A stretch of DNA of 64,000 nucleotides from Niveispirillum sp. SYP-B3756 (lineage in GTDB: Bacteria > Pseudomonadota > Alphaproteobacteria > Azospirillales > Azospirillaceae): contig NZ_WIDQ01000001.1 in NCBI RefSeq assembly GCF_009495745.1, forward strand, positions 310,001 through 374,000. The letters are read 5' to 3'. Position numbers and translations under genes: made by a program. This document shows positions 1-8,282 of this stretch, piece after piece. The notes below the pieces were generated by a model, which saw only the letters and a list, made by a program, of their open reading frames with translations, was not told the origin of the DNA and made no database searches. Each line of letters opens with the position of its first letter. The stretch's first letter is position 1.

Positions 1-218
1 ACGTTGATCTTCTTGTCGCCACCGTCAACCAGTTCGATGGTGAACTCGGTCTGCTCTTCGACCGGGGCAGCGGCAGCGGCAGCGGCCGGCGCAGCGGCAA
101 CGGCCACCGGAGCGGCGGCGGAAACGCCCCACTTCTCTTCCAGCAGCTTGGACAGCTCGGCCGCTTCGATGACGGTCAGAGCGGACAGTTCTTCAACCAG
201 CTTTTCGAGCTTGGACAT
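1..218 (-). CDS. rplL: 50S ribosomal protein L7/L12, N-terminal part (runs off the left edge)
   Basis: The minus-strand frame starts [20 protein letters not shown], the N-terminal dimerisation domain of L7/L12, and continues through the Ala/Pro-rich hinge into the first residues of the C-terminal factor-binding domain ([16 protein letters not shown]) before the window ends. About 72 residues of roughly 125 are present. The ATG is preceded by GGAGAACACC, a good ribosome binding site. It lies directly after rplJ, as usual for the L10-L12 stalk pair. The stalk recruits and activates translational GTPases on the 50S subunit. Confidence 0.95.
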   Translation of the reverse strand, partial: MSKLEKLVEELSALTVIEAAELSKLLEEKWGVSAAAPVAVAAAPAAAAAAAPVEEQTEFTIELVDGGDKKIN

Positions 219-263
219 GGTGTTCTCCTAGGGACACTGACTTTGTTGAAAACAGGATGCGGC

Positions 264-782
264 TCAGGCCGCCTCGTCCTTCTTGGCGTAGGCCGCGAGA
301 ACGCGAGCCACTTGGCCACCCGGAGCCTGCAGAACACCAGCGATACGGGTCGCCGGGGTCTGGATCATACCGAGCAGGGACGCGCGCAGTTCGTTGAGCG
401 ACGGCAGCTTCGACAGGGCTTCAACACCCTGCGTATTCAGAACCGTCGAGCCGAGACCGCCGCCAATGACCTTGAACTTGTCGTTGGTCTTGGCGTAGTC
501 AATGGCAACCTTGGCCGCCGCAACCGGGTCCTTGGACCAAGCAATGGCGGTCGGACCCTTGAACAGGTCCTCGGTCTTCTCGAACTGCGTGCCCTTGAGG
601 GCGATGCGGGCGAGCCGGTTCTTGGTCACTTTGAAGCTGGCACCCGCGGCCCGCATCTTGCGGCGCAGATCGGTAACTTCAGCCACCGTCATGCCGGACT
701 GCTTAGTCACGACGACGAGGGCTGCCGACTGCAGCTCAAGATTAAGGGCCGCGATCGTCGCTTCCTTTTGTGAACGATCCAC
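264..782 (-). CDS. rplJ: 50S ribosomal protein L10
   Basis: A protein of 172 residues (starting MDRSQKEATIAALNLELQS) with the L10 globular domain and the C-terminal helix that carries the L7/L12 dimers. L10 is the base of the ribosomal stalk on 23S rRNA. The start codon is GTG at 782-780, chosen because GGAGG lies 6 bases upstream. It is followed 45 bases later by rplL. The 314-base gap upstream (to rplA) is unusually long for this operon and probably holds the autoregulatory leader. Confidence 0.96.
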   Translation of the reverse strand: MDRSQKEATIAALNLELQSAALVVVTKQSGMTVAEVTDLRRKMRAAGASFKVTKNRLARIALKGTQFEKTEDLFKGPTAIAWSKDPVAAAKVAIDYAKTNDKFKVIGGGLGSTVLNTQGVEALSKLPSLNELRASLLGMIQTPATRIAGVLQAPGGQVARVLAAYAKKDEAA

Positions 783-1096
783 GGTTCGCCTCCACGAATG
801 AACGGGTGGGTCACCCCCTCCGTCCGGTCACACGAAAAGTCCGATCCGACAACGGCCGAACCAGACCAGGCTTACCTGTCCCAGAAGCATACAAACATCA
901 TGTCCGAAGCGATCCACCACGGTGAACCATCCCGGAATTGTTCTTCCGCTCCCGTCTATGCCGGCTGGATTATTAAGCGTCAGGGAACGGGTTCCCATCG
1001 GCGCGCGGCAGTCTCGGACAGGGTGGGCCCGGGGTAAAGCGCCCCCGAACCCGGCCCGTCACCCGGCAAGCCGGATGACGGGAAATCTGTAAGGCC
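783..1096 (-). promoter_or_regulatory. rplA-rplJ intergenic region with candidate L10 leader
   Basis: This is the only stretch over 300 bases without a gene. It separates rplA from rplJ inside one operon. Read on the minus strand it begins with a hairpin (CCCGTCATCCGGC/GCCGGGTGACGGG, 1056-1082), then a GC-rich segment and a region with several short complementary stretches up to the GGAGG of rplJ. In many bacteria L10(L12)4 represses its own mRNA through a structured leader at this place. I infer the same here from position and length. I cannot match it residue by residue to the Rfam consensus. Confidence 0.4.
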
Positions 1097-1801
1097 TTAG
1101 CCCTGCAGCGCAGCAACCAGATCGGCCACATCGACCTTCAGGCCCGGACCCATCGAGGAGGACAGCGAGACCTTCTCGATATAGGTGCCCTTGGCGCCGG
1201 TCGGCTTAGCACGGTTGATCGCAGCCACGAAGGCCTTGACATTCTGTTCCAGGGCTTCAGCGGTGAAGCTGGCCTTGCCAACACCGGCATGGATGATACC
1301 GGTCTTCTCGGCGCGGAACTCGACCGAACCGCCCTTGGCAGCCTTGACGGCCTCGGTCACGTTCGGGGTCACGGTGCCCAGCTTCGGGTTCGGCATCAGG
1401 CCGCGCGGGCCCAGCACCTTACCCAGCTTGCCGACCACGCCCATCATGTCCGGGGTGGCGATGCAGCGATCGAAATCCATCTTGCCGGCCAGGATCTGCT
1501 CGGCCAGATCGTCGGCACCGACCAGATCGGCACCAGCGGCCTTGGCTTCCTCAGCCTTGGCGTTGCGAGCAAACACGGCGACGCGCACGGTCTTGCCGGT
1601 ACCGTTCGGCAGCACCACCATGCCACGGACCTGCTGGTCGGCGTGACGCGGATCGATGCCCAGATTCATCGCGATTTCGACGGTTTCGTCGAACTTGGCG
1701 GTGGCATTGCCCTTGACGGTCGCAACAGCCTCGCCCAGGGCGTAGAACTTGGTGCGGTCAACGTTGGCGTTGGCCTTCTTCAGACGCTTACCGATGGCCA
1801 T
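1097..1801 (-). CDS. rplA: 50S ribosomal protein L1
   Basis: A full-length L1 of 234 residues, starting [20 protein letters not shown]. The conserved [16 protein letters not shown] segment is present. L1 forms the mobile stalk near the E site on 23S rRNA and in many bacteria represses the rplKA mRNA. It follows rplK with a 3-base gap, so the two are translationally close. The stop at 1097 is followed on the minus strand by a GC-rich hairpin without a T tract. Confidence 0.97.
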   Translation of the reverse strand: MAIGKRLKKANANVDRTKFYALGEAVATVKGNATAKFDETVEIAMNLGIDPRHADQQVRGMVVLPNGTGKTVRVAVFARNAKAEEAKAAGADLVGADDLAEQILAGKMDFDRCIATPDMMGVVGKLGKVLGPRGLMPNPKLGTVTPNVTEAVKAAKGGSVEFRAEKTGIIHAGVGKASFTAEALEQNVKAFVAAINRAKPTGAKGTYIEKVSLSSSMGPGLKVDVADLVAALQG

Positions 1802-1804
1802 TTA

Positions 1805-2239
1805 TCAGCCCTCCACCACTTCGAGACCCATGGAACGAGCGGAACCGATGATCATGCTCATCGCGGCTTCCACGTCGTTCGCGTTCAGGTCGACCATCTT
1901 CTGTTCAGCAATGGCGCGGACCTGAGAGGTCGTGACCTTGCCGACAGTGGCGGACTTGCCGACGGTGGACGAACCCTTGGTGATGCCCGAGGCCTTCTTC
2001 AGGAAGTAGGTCACCGGCGGGGTCTTGGTAACGAAGGTAAAGGTACGATCACCGAAAGCGGTGATGACCACCGGGATCGGCATACCCTGTTCCAGCTGGG
2101 CCGTCTTTGCATTGAACTGCTTGACGAATTCCATGATGTTCAGGCCGCGCTGACCCAGCGCCGGGCCGATCGGCGGCGACGGGTTGGCCTTGCCGGCCGG
2201 AACCTGCAACTTGATGTAACCGACGATTTTCTTCGCCAT
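1805..2239 (-). CDS. rplK: 50S ribosomal protein L11
   Basis: 144 residues, starting [20 protein letters not shown] and carrying the canonical [17 protein letters not shown] motif. L11 sits at the GTPase-associated centre of 23S rRNA and is needed for RelA activation by uncharged tRNA. It is followed at once by rplA. The 136-base gap to nusG upstream contains a perfect 11-bp hairpin (2344-2369) and a second GC palindrome near 2263-2280. Confidence 0.97.
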   Translation of the reverse strand: MAKKIVGYIKLQVPAGKANPSPPIGPALGQRGLNIMEFVKQFNAKTAQLEQGMPIPVVITAFGDRTFTFVTKTPPVTYFLKKASGITKGSSTVGKSATVGKVTTSQVRAIAEQKMVDLNANDVEAAMSMIIGSARSMGLEVVEG

Positions 2240-2343
2240 GACACAATCCTCAAAAACTGACAGGGCGGCCAGGCCGCCCCATCATGGGATCGCGTGGTGC
2301 GGCTGCCCCTGGACTTCTGGGGCCCGGCCTCCCACGCATGAAA

Positions 2344-2369
2344 TCCGGCCGATGTGAGCATCGGCCGGA
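2344..2369 (-). terminator. Hairpin between nusG and rplK
   Basis: TCCGGCCGATG, loop TGAG, CATCGGCCGGA form a perfect 11-bp stem with a tetraloop, 6 bases after the nusG stop codon. On the minus strand only three T follow, so it is a weak intrinsic terminator at best. It may partially attenuate, or act as an mRNA processing site between secE-nusG and the rplKAJL genes. Confidence 0.5.
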
Positions 2370-2375
2370 ATGGGG

Positions 2376-2906
2376 TCAGATCTTTTCGACCTGGGTATAT
2401 TCCAGCTCCACCGGGGTGGCGCGACCGAAGATGGAGACCGCGACCTTGACGCGGGCCTTGTCCTCGTCGACCTCCTCAATGAGACCGGTGAAGGAGGTAA
2501 ACGGCCCGTCCGTGACGCGCACCTGCTCACCCACTTCGAAGCTGATGGAGGGCTTGGGCCGCTCCACGCCTTCCTGCACCTGATTCATGATGCGCAGCGC
2601 CTCGGCTTCCGAAATCGGCTGCGGCTTGCCACCACCGCCCAGGAAGTCTGTCACCTTCGGCGCATTCTTCACCAGATGCCAGGTCTCATCCTCCAGCTCC
2701 ATCTTCACCAGCACGTAGCCGGGGAAGAACTTGCGCTCGGAGTTGATCTTGGCGCCGCGACGAACCTCAACGACCTCTTCGGTCGGAACCAGGATGTCGC
2801 CAAACTTGTCTTCAAGGCCCTTCTGAGCGGCCTTTTCGCGGATCGCCTGGGCGACCTTCTTCTCGAAACCGGAATAAACGTGAACGACGTACCAGCGCAT
2901 CGCCAT
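2376..2906 (-). CDS. nusG: Transcription termination/antitermination factor NusG
   Basis: 176 residues with the NGN domain at the N terminus (MAMRWYVVHVYSGFEKKVAQ) and a KOW domain at the C terminus (VGEQVRVTDGPFTSFTGLIEEV). NusG binds the RNA polymerase clamp, suppresses pausing, and links polymerase to Rho or to ribosomal S10. The ATG at 2906 is chosen because the domain begins here; the open frame extends further upstream but only as unrelated sequence antisense in register to secE. It follows secE by 2 bases, the common secE-nusG pair. Confidence 0.96.
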   Translation of the reverse strand: MAMRWYVVHVYSGFEKKVAQAIREKAAQKGLEDKFGDILVPTEEVVEVRRGAKINSERKFFPGYVLVKMELEDETWHLVKNAPKVTDFLGGGGKPQPISEAEALRIMNQVQEGVERPKPSISFEVGEQVRVTDGPFTSFTGLIEEVDEDKARVKVAVSIFGRATPVELEYTQVEKI

Positions 2907-2908
2907 GG

Positions 2909-3106
2909 TCAGCCTCCAATGCCGAGAATCAGGCGGATGCCAAGCCCGATGATCTGGTCCACCCCCAGGAAAAAGACGGACGCCAGGATGACCATGACAA
3001 ACACCATGATGGTCGAAACGGTCGTCTCTTTCCGCGTCGGCCAAGTGACCTTGGCGACCTCACGGCGCACCTCGCGCAAGAATTCTGCGGGATTTGTCTT
3101 CGCCAT
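2909..3106 (-). CDS. secE: Preprotein translocase subunit SecE
   Basis: A short form of 65 residues: an amphipathic N-terminal part (AEFLREVRREVAKVTWPTRKET, the conserved SecE signature) followed by one membrane span (TIMVFVMVILASVFFLGVDQ). SecE clamps the SecY channel. An alternative ATG at 3121 would add MAKAA and sits 3 bases after AGGA, so the start is uncertain by five codons. It lies between tRNA-Trp and nusG, an arrangement common in proteobacteria. Confidence 0.93.
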   Translation of the reverse strand: MAKTNPAEFLREVRREVAKVTWPTRKETTVSTIMVFVMVILASVFFLGVDQIIGLGIRLILGIGG

Positions 3107-3214
3107 GGCGGCTTTAGCCATCATTCCTGATTGGGAATAACCCGACATTGCGCTCCTTGCACGGGCATCGGCGAAGGAGCCGATTTTCTGCGAGGTGCCG
3201 TCCCCTTGAAGGGA

Positions 3215-3290
3215 TGGCAGGAGTGGAGGGGCTCGAACCCCCAACCCCCGGTTTTGGAGACCGGTGCTCTACCAATTGAGCTACACTCCT
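3215..3290 (-). tRNA. tRNA-Trp (anticodon CCA)
   Basis: On the minus strand the acceptor AGGAGTG pairs with CACTCCT, followed by discriminator G and an encoded CCA. The D arm GCTCAATTGGTAGAGC and the T arm with GTTCGAGCC are intact. The anticodon loop CTCCAAA gives CCA. It lies between tuf and secE, so it is probably cut from the operon transcript. Confidence 0.97.
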
Positions 3291-3483
3291 ACGCGCCCGA
3301 TACCAGCTGGCTGTCATGGAATTTTATTTCCAATCCGGCCCACCCGCTCGGGAGTGCGGGTTGATAGCGCAGATAACGCCGCGACGCAACAGTCAGATGA
3401 CACTGTCTGTCGAATTTTCATCGCATTGGAACGTTGCGCCCGCCGCATACGAAAACCATCCCGAGGATGGCCTCCTATAATAA

Positions 3484-3515
3484 GGAAGAGGCCGCTGTTG
3501 CCAGCGGCCTCTTCC
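3484..3515 (-). terminator. Hairpin after tuf
   Basis: A perfect 14-bp stem (GGAAGAGGCCGCTG with CAGCGGCCTCTTCC) and a TTGC loop lie 29 bases beyond the tuf stop. On the minus strand it is followed by TTATTATA, a poor U tract, so read-through into tRNA-Trp, secE and nusG is plausible. It probably lowers transcription after the highly expressed tuf. Confidence 0.6.
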
Positions 3516-3543
3516 CCTCACAAACCACCCGAAGGCAGCGTGA

Positions 3544-4731
3544 TTACTTGACGATCTTCGACACGACGCCGGCGCCGACGGTGCGGCCGCCTTCACGGAT
3601 GGCGAAGCGCAGGCCTTCGTCCATGGCGATCGGGGCGATCAGCTTCACGGCGAAGCGGATATTGTCGCCCGGCATCACCATTTCCGTGCCTTCCGGCAGG
3701 GTCACCGAACCCGTCACGTCCGTGGTACGGAAGTAGAACTGCGGACGGTAATTGGCGAAGAACGGGGTGTGACGGCCGCCTTCTTCCTTGGTCAGGATAT
3801 AGGTCTCGGCTTCGAAGTCCGTGTGCGGCTTGATCGAACCCGGCTTGGCCAGAACCTGACCGCGCTCAACGTCTTCACGCTTCGTGCCGCGCAGCAGCGC
3901 ACCAATGTTATCGCCAGCCTGGCCCTGGTCCAGCAGCTTGCGGAACATTTCAACGCCGGTCACCGTCGTCTTCACCGTGTCCTTCAGACCGACGATTTCA
4001 ACTTCTTCACCGACCTTGACGATACCCTTCTCAACGCGACCGGTCACCACGGTGCCACGGCCCGAGATCGAGAACACGTCTTCGATCGGCATCAGGAACG
4101 GCAGGTCAACCGGACGCTCCGGCTGCGGGATGTAACGGTCAACCTCGGCCATCAGCTTCAGAACAGCTTCGCGGCCGATTTCCGGCTGCGTGTCGTTCAG
4201 GGCGCAAACGGCAGAGCCGGGAACGATCGGAATATCGTCGCCGGGGAAGCCATAGGAAGACAGCAGCTCGCGCAGTTCCAGCTCGACCAGCTCAACCAGA
4301 TCCGGATCGGCCAGATCCATCTTGTTCAGGAACACCACCAGCGCCGGCACGCCGACCTGACGGGCCAGCAGGATGTGCTCGCGCGTCTGCGGCATCGGGC
4401 CGTCAGCGGCAGAGCAAACCAGGATCGCGCCGTCCATCTGGGCGGCACCGGTGATCATGTTCTTCACATAGTCGGCGTGGCCCGGGCAGTCCACGTGCGC
4501 ATAGTGACGGTTGTCCGTCTCATACTCAACGTGTGCGGTCGAGATCGTGATACCACGAGCCTTCTCTTCCGGGGCCTTGTCGATCTGGTCATAGGCGGTG
4601 AAGGTCGCGCCGCCCTTCTCGGCCAGAACCTTGGTGATCGCCGCGGTCAGCGACGTCTTGCCGTGGTCAACGTGGCCGATCGTGCCGATGTTGCAGTGCG
4701 GCTTCGTCCGCTCAAACTTTGCCTTCGCCAT
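3544..4731 (-). CDS. tuf: Translation elongation factor Tu
   Basis: 395 residues. Domain I shows the P-loop GHVDHGKT (residues 19-26), switch I with RGITI, DCPGH (G3) and NKMD (G4); domains II and III follow in full. It delivers aminoacyl-tRNA to the ribosomal A site as a GTP complex. It sits in a tRNA-Tyr, tRNA-Gly, tuf, tRNA-Trp, secE order, close to the tufB layout of other proteobacteria. A second tuf copy near rpsG is common in the class but lies outside the window if present. Confidence 0.98.
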   Translation of the reverse strand: MAKAKFERTKPHCNIGTIGHVDHGKTSLTAAITKVLAEKGGATFTAYDQIDKAPEEKARGITISTAHVEYETDNRHYAHVDCPGHADYVKNMITGAAQMDGAILVCSAADGPMPQTREHILLARQVGVPALVVFLNKMDLADPDLVELVELELRELLSSYGFPGDDIPIVPGSAVCALNDTQPEIGREAVLKLMAEVDRYIPQPERPVDLPFLMPIEDVFSISGRGTVVTGRVEKGIVKVGEEVEIVGLKDTVKTTVTGVEMFRKLLDQGQAGDNIGALLRGTKREDVERGQVLAKPGSIKPHTDFEAETYILTKEEGGRHTPFFANYRPQFYFRTTDVTGSVTLPEGTEMVMPGDNIRFAVKLIAPIAMDEGLRFAIREGGRTVGAGVVSKIVK

Positions 4732-4792
4732 GGTATCCTGTGCCCTTGCCTGATCCGTCCTGAGACGCCGGGTCGTGGAAAACTTGAAACGT

Positions 4793-4866
4793 TGGAGCGG
4801 GTGAAGGGAATCGAACCCTCGTCGTAAGCTTGGAAGGCTTCTGCTCTACCATTGAGCTACACCCGC
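4793..4866 (-). tRNA. tRNA-Gly (anticodon TCC)
   Basis: The minus strand reads GCGGGTG acceptor, a GCTCAATGGTAGAGC D arm, anticodon loop CTTCCAA (TCC), T arm with GTTCGATTCC, CACCCGC, and an encoded TCCA end. Encoded between tRNA-Tyr and tuf on the same strand. Confidence 0.97.
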
Positions 4867-4947
4867 ACGGGAACGCCCCGTCGCCTACCTTAAGAGAGCG
4901 CACCACAAGCAGAACGGCGCGCCCCATCATCTGAGGCGCGCCTGAAC

Positions 4948-5032
4948 TGGTGGAAGGGGCTGGATTCGAACCAGCGTACGCTATGCGGGCAGATTTACAG
5001 TCTGCTGCCTTTAACCACTCGGCCACCCTTCC
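4948..5032 (-). tRNA. tRNA-Tyr (anticodon GTA)
   Basis: A class II tRNA of 85 bases including the encoded CCA. Acceptor GGAAGGG pairs with CCCTTCC. The anticodon loop CTGTAAA gives GTA. A long variable arm precedes the T arm (GGTTCGAATCC). It is the first gene after the promoter at 5070-5097. Confidence 0.97.
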
Positions 5033-5069
5033 TCGGTGCCGCTCTCGGCCAGCGGCCGGAACGGGGCGC

Positions 5070-5097
5070 TTTATAAAGGCTCGGATTTTTCCGTCAA
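5070..5097 (-). promoter_or_regulatory. Sigma70-type promoter of the tRNA-tuf-secE-nusG-rpl operon
   Basis: On the minus strand TTGACG (5097-5092), a 16-base spacer and TATAAA (5075-5070) are followed by GCGCCCC, a GC-rich discriminator typical of stringently controlled stable-RNA promoters. The expected start would lie about 30 bases before tRNA-Tyr. It faces rlmB, which is divergent. Confidence 0.78.
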
Positions 5098-5169
5098 TGA
5101 CTTTCTTACACACCCCTCAAGATTTTTTCATGGCTGGCGGAAATGCTGGGTTTGACGGAAAGTGCGCCT

Positions 5170-6369
5170 ATGAGAAACCGACCCCCCTCCTCCAAATCCG
5201 ACCGCCGCGGCAAAAGCGGCCCCTCCACCACCGGCCGCGACACTGGTCGTGGCAAGCCCGGCGCGCCCGCAAAGGGCCCCCGCGCGGCCAAAAGCTTCAC
5301 CCGTGACGAGGAAAGGCCCGCCCGTGGCCCGCGCGTCACGCGTGAGCGCGCAGAACATCAGGGGGATGATCGCCAGCCCCAACGCGGTCCCCGCCGTGAT
5401 GATACCCGCCCCGGCGGGCGTGCCCCTGCCCGCGACGACGCCCGCTCCGGCGGGCGTCCCGGCCGCGATGGCGGACCGGCACGCATCAGCCGCGATGGCG
5501 CCCCCTCGCGCCCGCCGCGCGGTGACAGTCGCCCGGTTCGCAGCAATCCCGGCCGGCCGCTCTCGGCCGCCGAGGAACTGGGCCTGGAAGAATCAGCCCC
5601 GTTGCGCGCCAGCGTCGGCCCGGCACTGAATAAGCACAATCTGCTTTATGGCATTCACGCCGTCGCCGCCGCCTGGACCAACCCGGCCCGCAAGATTCGT
5701 GACCTGTTCGTGACCGAGGCCGGGCTGGAGGCGCTGGACAGCGCCTTCGACAAGGCCTCGCAGGCGGAGTTGGACCGGCCGGAGCCGCAGCTGGTGGAAA
5801 AGGACGACCTGGACAAGCTGCTGCCGCCGGGTGCCGTGCACCAGGGCGTGGCGCTGTCCTGCGCCCCGCTGCCGGAAGTGCAGATCGAGGATATCTGCAT
5901 CGCCGCCGCCAATGATCCATCCGCCACGGTGGTGGTGCTGGATCAGGTGACCGATCCGCACAATGTCGGCGCTGTGCTGCGCTCTGCCGCTGCATTCGGC
6001 GCCAAGGCCGTCATTGTGCAGGATCGCCATGCCCCGCCCGTCACCGGCACCCTGGCCAAAACGGCCTCCGGTGCGGTGGAGGTGGTGCCGCTGGTGCGCG
6101 TCACCAACCTGGCCCGGGCCATTGATGATCTGAAGGCCGCCGGCTTCTGGACCGTCGGTCTGGCCGAATCAGGCGTGCGCAACCTGCATCAGGTTGACTT
6201 GACTGGCCGCAGCGCCCTGGTCATGGGCTCTGAGGGCGAAGGTATCCGCCGTCTGACGGGCGAACGTTGCGATGAAATCGTGCGTTTGCCGACCGGCGGC
6301 CCCATCGGCAGCCTGAATGTTTCGAATGCAGCTGCTGTAGCTCTTTACGAGGTCGCGCGACGGCGCTAA
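5170..6369 (+). CDS. rlmB: 23S rRNA (guanosine-2'-O-)-methyltransferase, RlmB/TrmH (SpoU) family
   Basis: 399 residues. The first ~140 are a low-complexity Arg/Pro/Gly/Asp-rich extension (repeats of the type RDD-ARSGGRPGRDG). Then comes the SpoU substrate-binding domain (from about NLLYGIHAVAAAW) and the SPOUT methyltransferase domain with LDQVTDPHNVGAVLRSAAAFG, a VMGSEGEGIRRL motif and PIGSLNVSNAAAVALYE, which form the knotted SAM site. It methylates a 23S rRNA guanosine (G2251 in E. coli). Start chosen at MRNRPP with GGAAAG upstream; an in-frame ATG at 5143 is possible. The basic extension probably binds RNA non-specifically. Confidence 0.9.
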   Translation: MRNRPPSSKSDRRGKSGPSTTGRDTGRGKPGAPAKGPRAAKSFTRDEERPARGPRVTRERAEHQGDDRQPQRGPRRDDTRPGGRAPARDDARSGGRPGRDGGPARISRDGAPSRPPRGDSRPVRSNPGRPLSAAEELGLEESAPLRASVGPALNKHNLLYGIHAVAAAWTNPARKIRDLFVTEAGLEALDSAFDKASQAELDRPEPQLVEKDDLDKLLPPGAVHQGVALSCAPLPEVQIEDICIAAANDPSATVVVLDQVTDPHNVGAVLRSAAAFGAKAVIVQDRHAPPVTGTLAKTASGAVEVVPLVRVTNLARAIDDLKAAGFWTVGLAESGVRNLHQVDLTGRSALVMGSEGEGIRRLTGERCDEIVRLPTGGPIGSLNVSNAAAVALYEVARRR

Positions 6370-6378
6370 TGTCCCGGC

Positions 6379-6407
6379 CCGGTTGCAGGGAAGTCCCCTG
6401 CAACCGG
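6379..6407 (+). terminator. Hairpin between rlmB and tRNA-Thr
   Basis: CCGGTTGCAGGG, loop AAGTC, CCCTGCAACCGG form a 12-bp perfect stem 10 bases after the rlmB stop. There is no T tract, so it may be a weak terminator or processing hairpin in front of the tRNA. Confidence 0.5.
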
Positions 6408-6421
6408 TCGAACCCTGGTCA

Positions 6422-6496
6422 GCCGGTTTAGCTCAGTGGTAGAGCAACCGCCTTGTAAGCGGTAGGTCGTCAGTTCAATCCTGACAACCGGCACCA
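6422..6496 (+). tRNA. tRNA-Thr (anticodon TGT)
   Basis: GCCGGTT acceptor pairs with AACCGGC, followed by A and an encoded CCA. D arm GCTCAGTGGTAGAGC, anticodon loop CTTGTAA (TGT), T arm with GTTCAATCC. Lies downstream of rlmB on the same strand. Confidence 0.97.
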
Positions 6497-6535
6497 GCGG
6501 CCCCGCCCGCGCCTCCCCCTGAGGCAGACAGGCCT

Positions 6536-7336
6536 TCAATTCCTCATAACGTATGGCTTGCCAGCGAGGTCATAGCGCACCACGCCCTGTGGCACGCTGT
6601 TCAGATTGACCCCGCGCGCGCCACCCGCAACGCCGTTATTGCCGATATATTGCCAGATATCGGCTTCATTCACGTAATAGACCGCACTGGTGCGGAAGGT
6701 ATAGAAACCCTCCCGCGCGATGGAGACGGTGAGAATCAGCTCCGTATCCGTTTCCGGCGCCTTGTTGTTCCACATTTCCAGGCTGGCCGCCGCCGCCCCT
6801 GCGGTGATCCCCCAGGGGAATTTCGACAAGGTGCCGCCGGACAGGGCCGAGGCCACCCCCACACCGGCCGCCAGAAAGGTCAAGGGACCGGGGATCGGGG
6901 CGGCATCCAGGCGCGGCGCATTGCTTTTCACCGTCAGCACATCGATTCCCACCGACGTGACGTCGGGGCGCGAATCAACGGCCACCGGATGGCCCTTCTG
7001 CACCAGCCGGGTCGTCACCGCGTTCAGGAATGCGTCGGCGAACAGCGTGTCCTCCCGACGCATCATATAAAGCTGGACCGGCACCTTCCTGCCCATCTGG
7101 AATTCCAGATGGGCTGAAATTGCCGAGGCGACATCTTCCGCCACCACCTGCCACTGCCCGGCCGATTGCAAAACCGGCTGCGGTGCCATGGGAATGCTGG
7201 TGGCCATCGGCCGCGCCGTACAGCCGCCCAAACCCAGGCACAGGGCCAATGCCGCACAGAAAAGGCCGGCCCGGCGCCCATGACGCCCGACCGGCCTGGA
7301 AAAGTCGCACTGGGTGTTGGCTGTCTGGCGGGGCAT
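6536..7336 (-). CDS. Predicted lipoprotein of unknown function
   Basis: 266 residues. The N terminus is a lipoprotein signal (basic residues, then LFCAALALCLGLGGC with lipobox Cys39), so the mature protein should be membrane anchored. The rest has no motif I recognise. A Gly/Ala-rich hydrophobic stretch (FLAAGVGVASALSGGTLSKF, about residues 155-175) could be membrane associated. The C-terminal half is beta-rich (YTFRTSAVYYVNEADIWQYIG). It is monocistronic, between tRNA-Thr and phoU. Function not assignable. Confidence 0.8.
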   Translation of the reverse strand: MPRQTANTQCDFSRPVGRHGRRAGLFCAALALCLGLGGCTARPMATSIPMAPQPVLQSAGQWQVVAEDVASAISAHLEFQMGRKVPVQLYMMRREDTLFADAFLNAVTTRLVQKGHPVAVDSRPDVTSVGIDVLTVKSNAPRLDAAPIPGPLTFLAAGVGVASALSGGTLSKFPWGITAGAAAASLEMWNNKAPETDTELILTVSIAREGFYTFRTSAVYYVNEADIWQYIGNNGVAGGARGVNLNSVPQGVVRYDLAGKPYVMRN

Positions 7337-7404
7337 GGGATCGGTTCCGGTTCTGGTTTACCCCTAAGGCAAAGCAAACCTTGTGCCAGGACCGAAGGCC
7401 AGAA

Positions 7405-8205
7405 TCAGCCCGGCATCACCGTGACGGTGGACGTGTCATCGCCCTTGGCCCGCTCTACGGCCAGCGCCTCCCCCTGGATGCGGAAGCAGATGGTTTCGGC
7501 GATGTTCGTGGTGTGATCGCCGATCCGCTCCAAATTCTTGGCGGCAAACAGCAGATGGGTGCAGGCGGTAATGCGCTGCGGGCTTTCCATCATATAGGTC
7601 AGCAATTCGCGGAACAGCGCCGTATAGGCGCGATCCACCTCTTCATCGCGCTGACGCACGGCAAGGGCAGCCTGGAGATCATCTGTCTCATAGGCCTGCA
7701 TGACGTTGGACAACATTTCGCTGACGGCGCGGCCGATGGGGTTCATCGAATGGGTCAGCGATATTTCCGGCAGCGCGTCCAGCGCCAGGCTGCGCTTGGC
7801 CACATTACTGGCAAAATCGCCGATCCGTTCCAGATTGCTGGAAATGCGCAGGGCTGCCACCACCACGCGCAGATCATTGGCTACCGGCTGGCGCAGGGCC
7901 AGCAGGCGAATGGTCTGGGCCTCCGCCTCACGCTCCAGTTCATCCAGGCGGCGGTCCCGCTCCATCACGCGGGTGGCCAGCGCGCCGTCACGGTCGGTCA
8001 TGGCGGCCACGGCATCCACGATCTGCGCCCCGGCCAGCTGCCCCATCTCGCGGATGAAGCCATGCAGCTTGTTCAGCTGTTCGTCATAGGCGGTGACGAT
8101 ATGGCGGGTCGGCACGGCGCTGATCTTATCGTCCACGGGAACAGACTCCGAAAGCTGATGCCCGGCGGGCGGGCGATGCGGAAAAATCTCCGAACTCTCT
8201 AACAC
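7405..8205 (-). CDS. phoU: Phosphate signalling complex protein PhoU
   Basis: 266 residues with two PhoU three-helix repeats, each with the metal-binding signature: ERIGDFASNVAKR in the first and ERIGDHTTNIAE in the second. PhoU links the Pst phosphate transporter to the PhoR kinase and keeps the Pho regulon off when phosphate is plentiful. The pst genes that normally precede phoU are absent here. The first ~35 residues are not conserved-looking, so the true start may be further in (no internal ATG before HIVTAYDEQL; a GTG start is possible). Confidence 0.93.
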   Translation of the reverse strand: MLESSEIFPHRPPAGHQLSESVPVDDKISAVPTRHIVTAYDEQLNKLHGFIREMGQLAGAQIVDAVAAMTDRDGALATRVMERDRRLDELEREAEAQTIRLLALRQPVANDLRVVVAALRISSNLERIGDFASNVAKRSLALDALPEISLTHSMNPIGRAVSEMLSNVMQAYETDDLQAALAVRQRDEEVDRAYTALFRELLTYMMESPQRITACTHLLFAAKNLERIGDHTTNIAETICFRIQGEALAVERAKGDDTSTVTVMPG

Positions 8206-8282
8206 ATTTCACTTTGGATGTGGCACGTTCAAGGAAAGTTCATCTTGGGGCATTAGGCCCCGTTCCCGGGATTGTCGGCCAC

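Noticed and set aside
5143-5169. Earlier rlmB start at ATG 5143
   Set aside because: Possible, but the extra nine residues have no support, while ATG 5170 has GGAAAG at a suitable distance.
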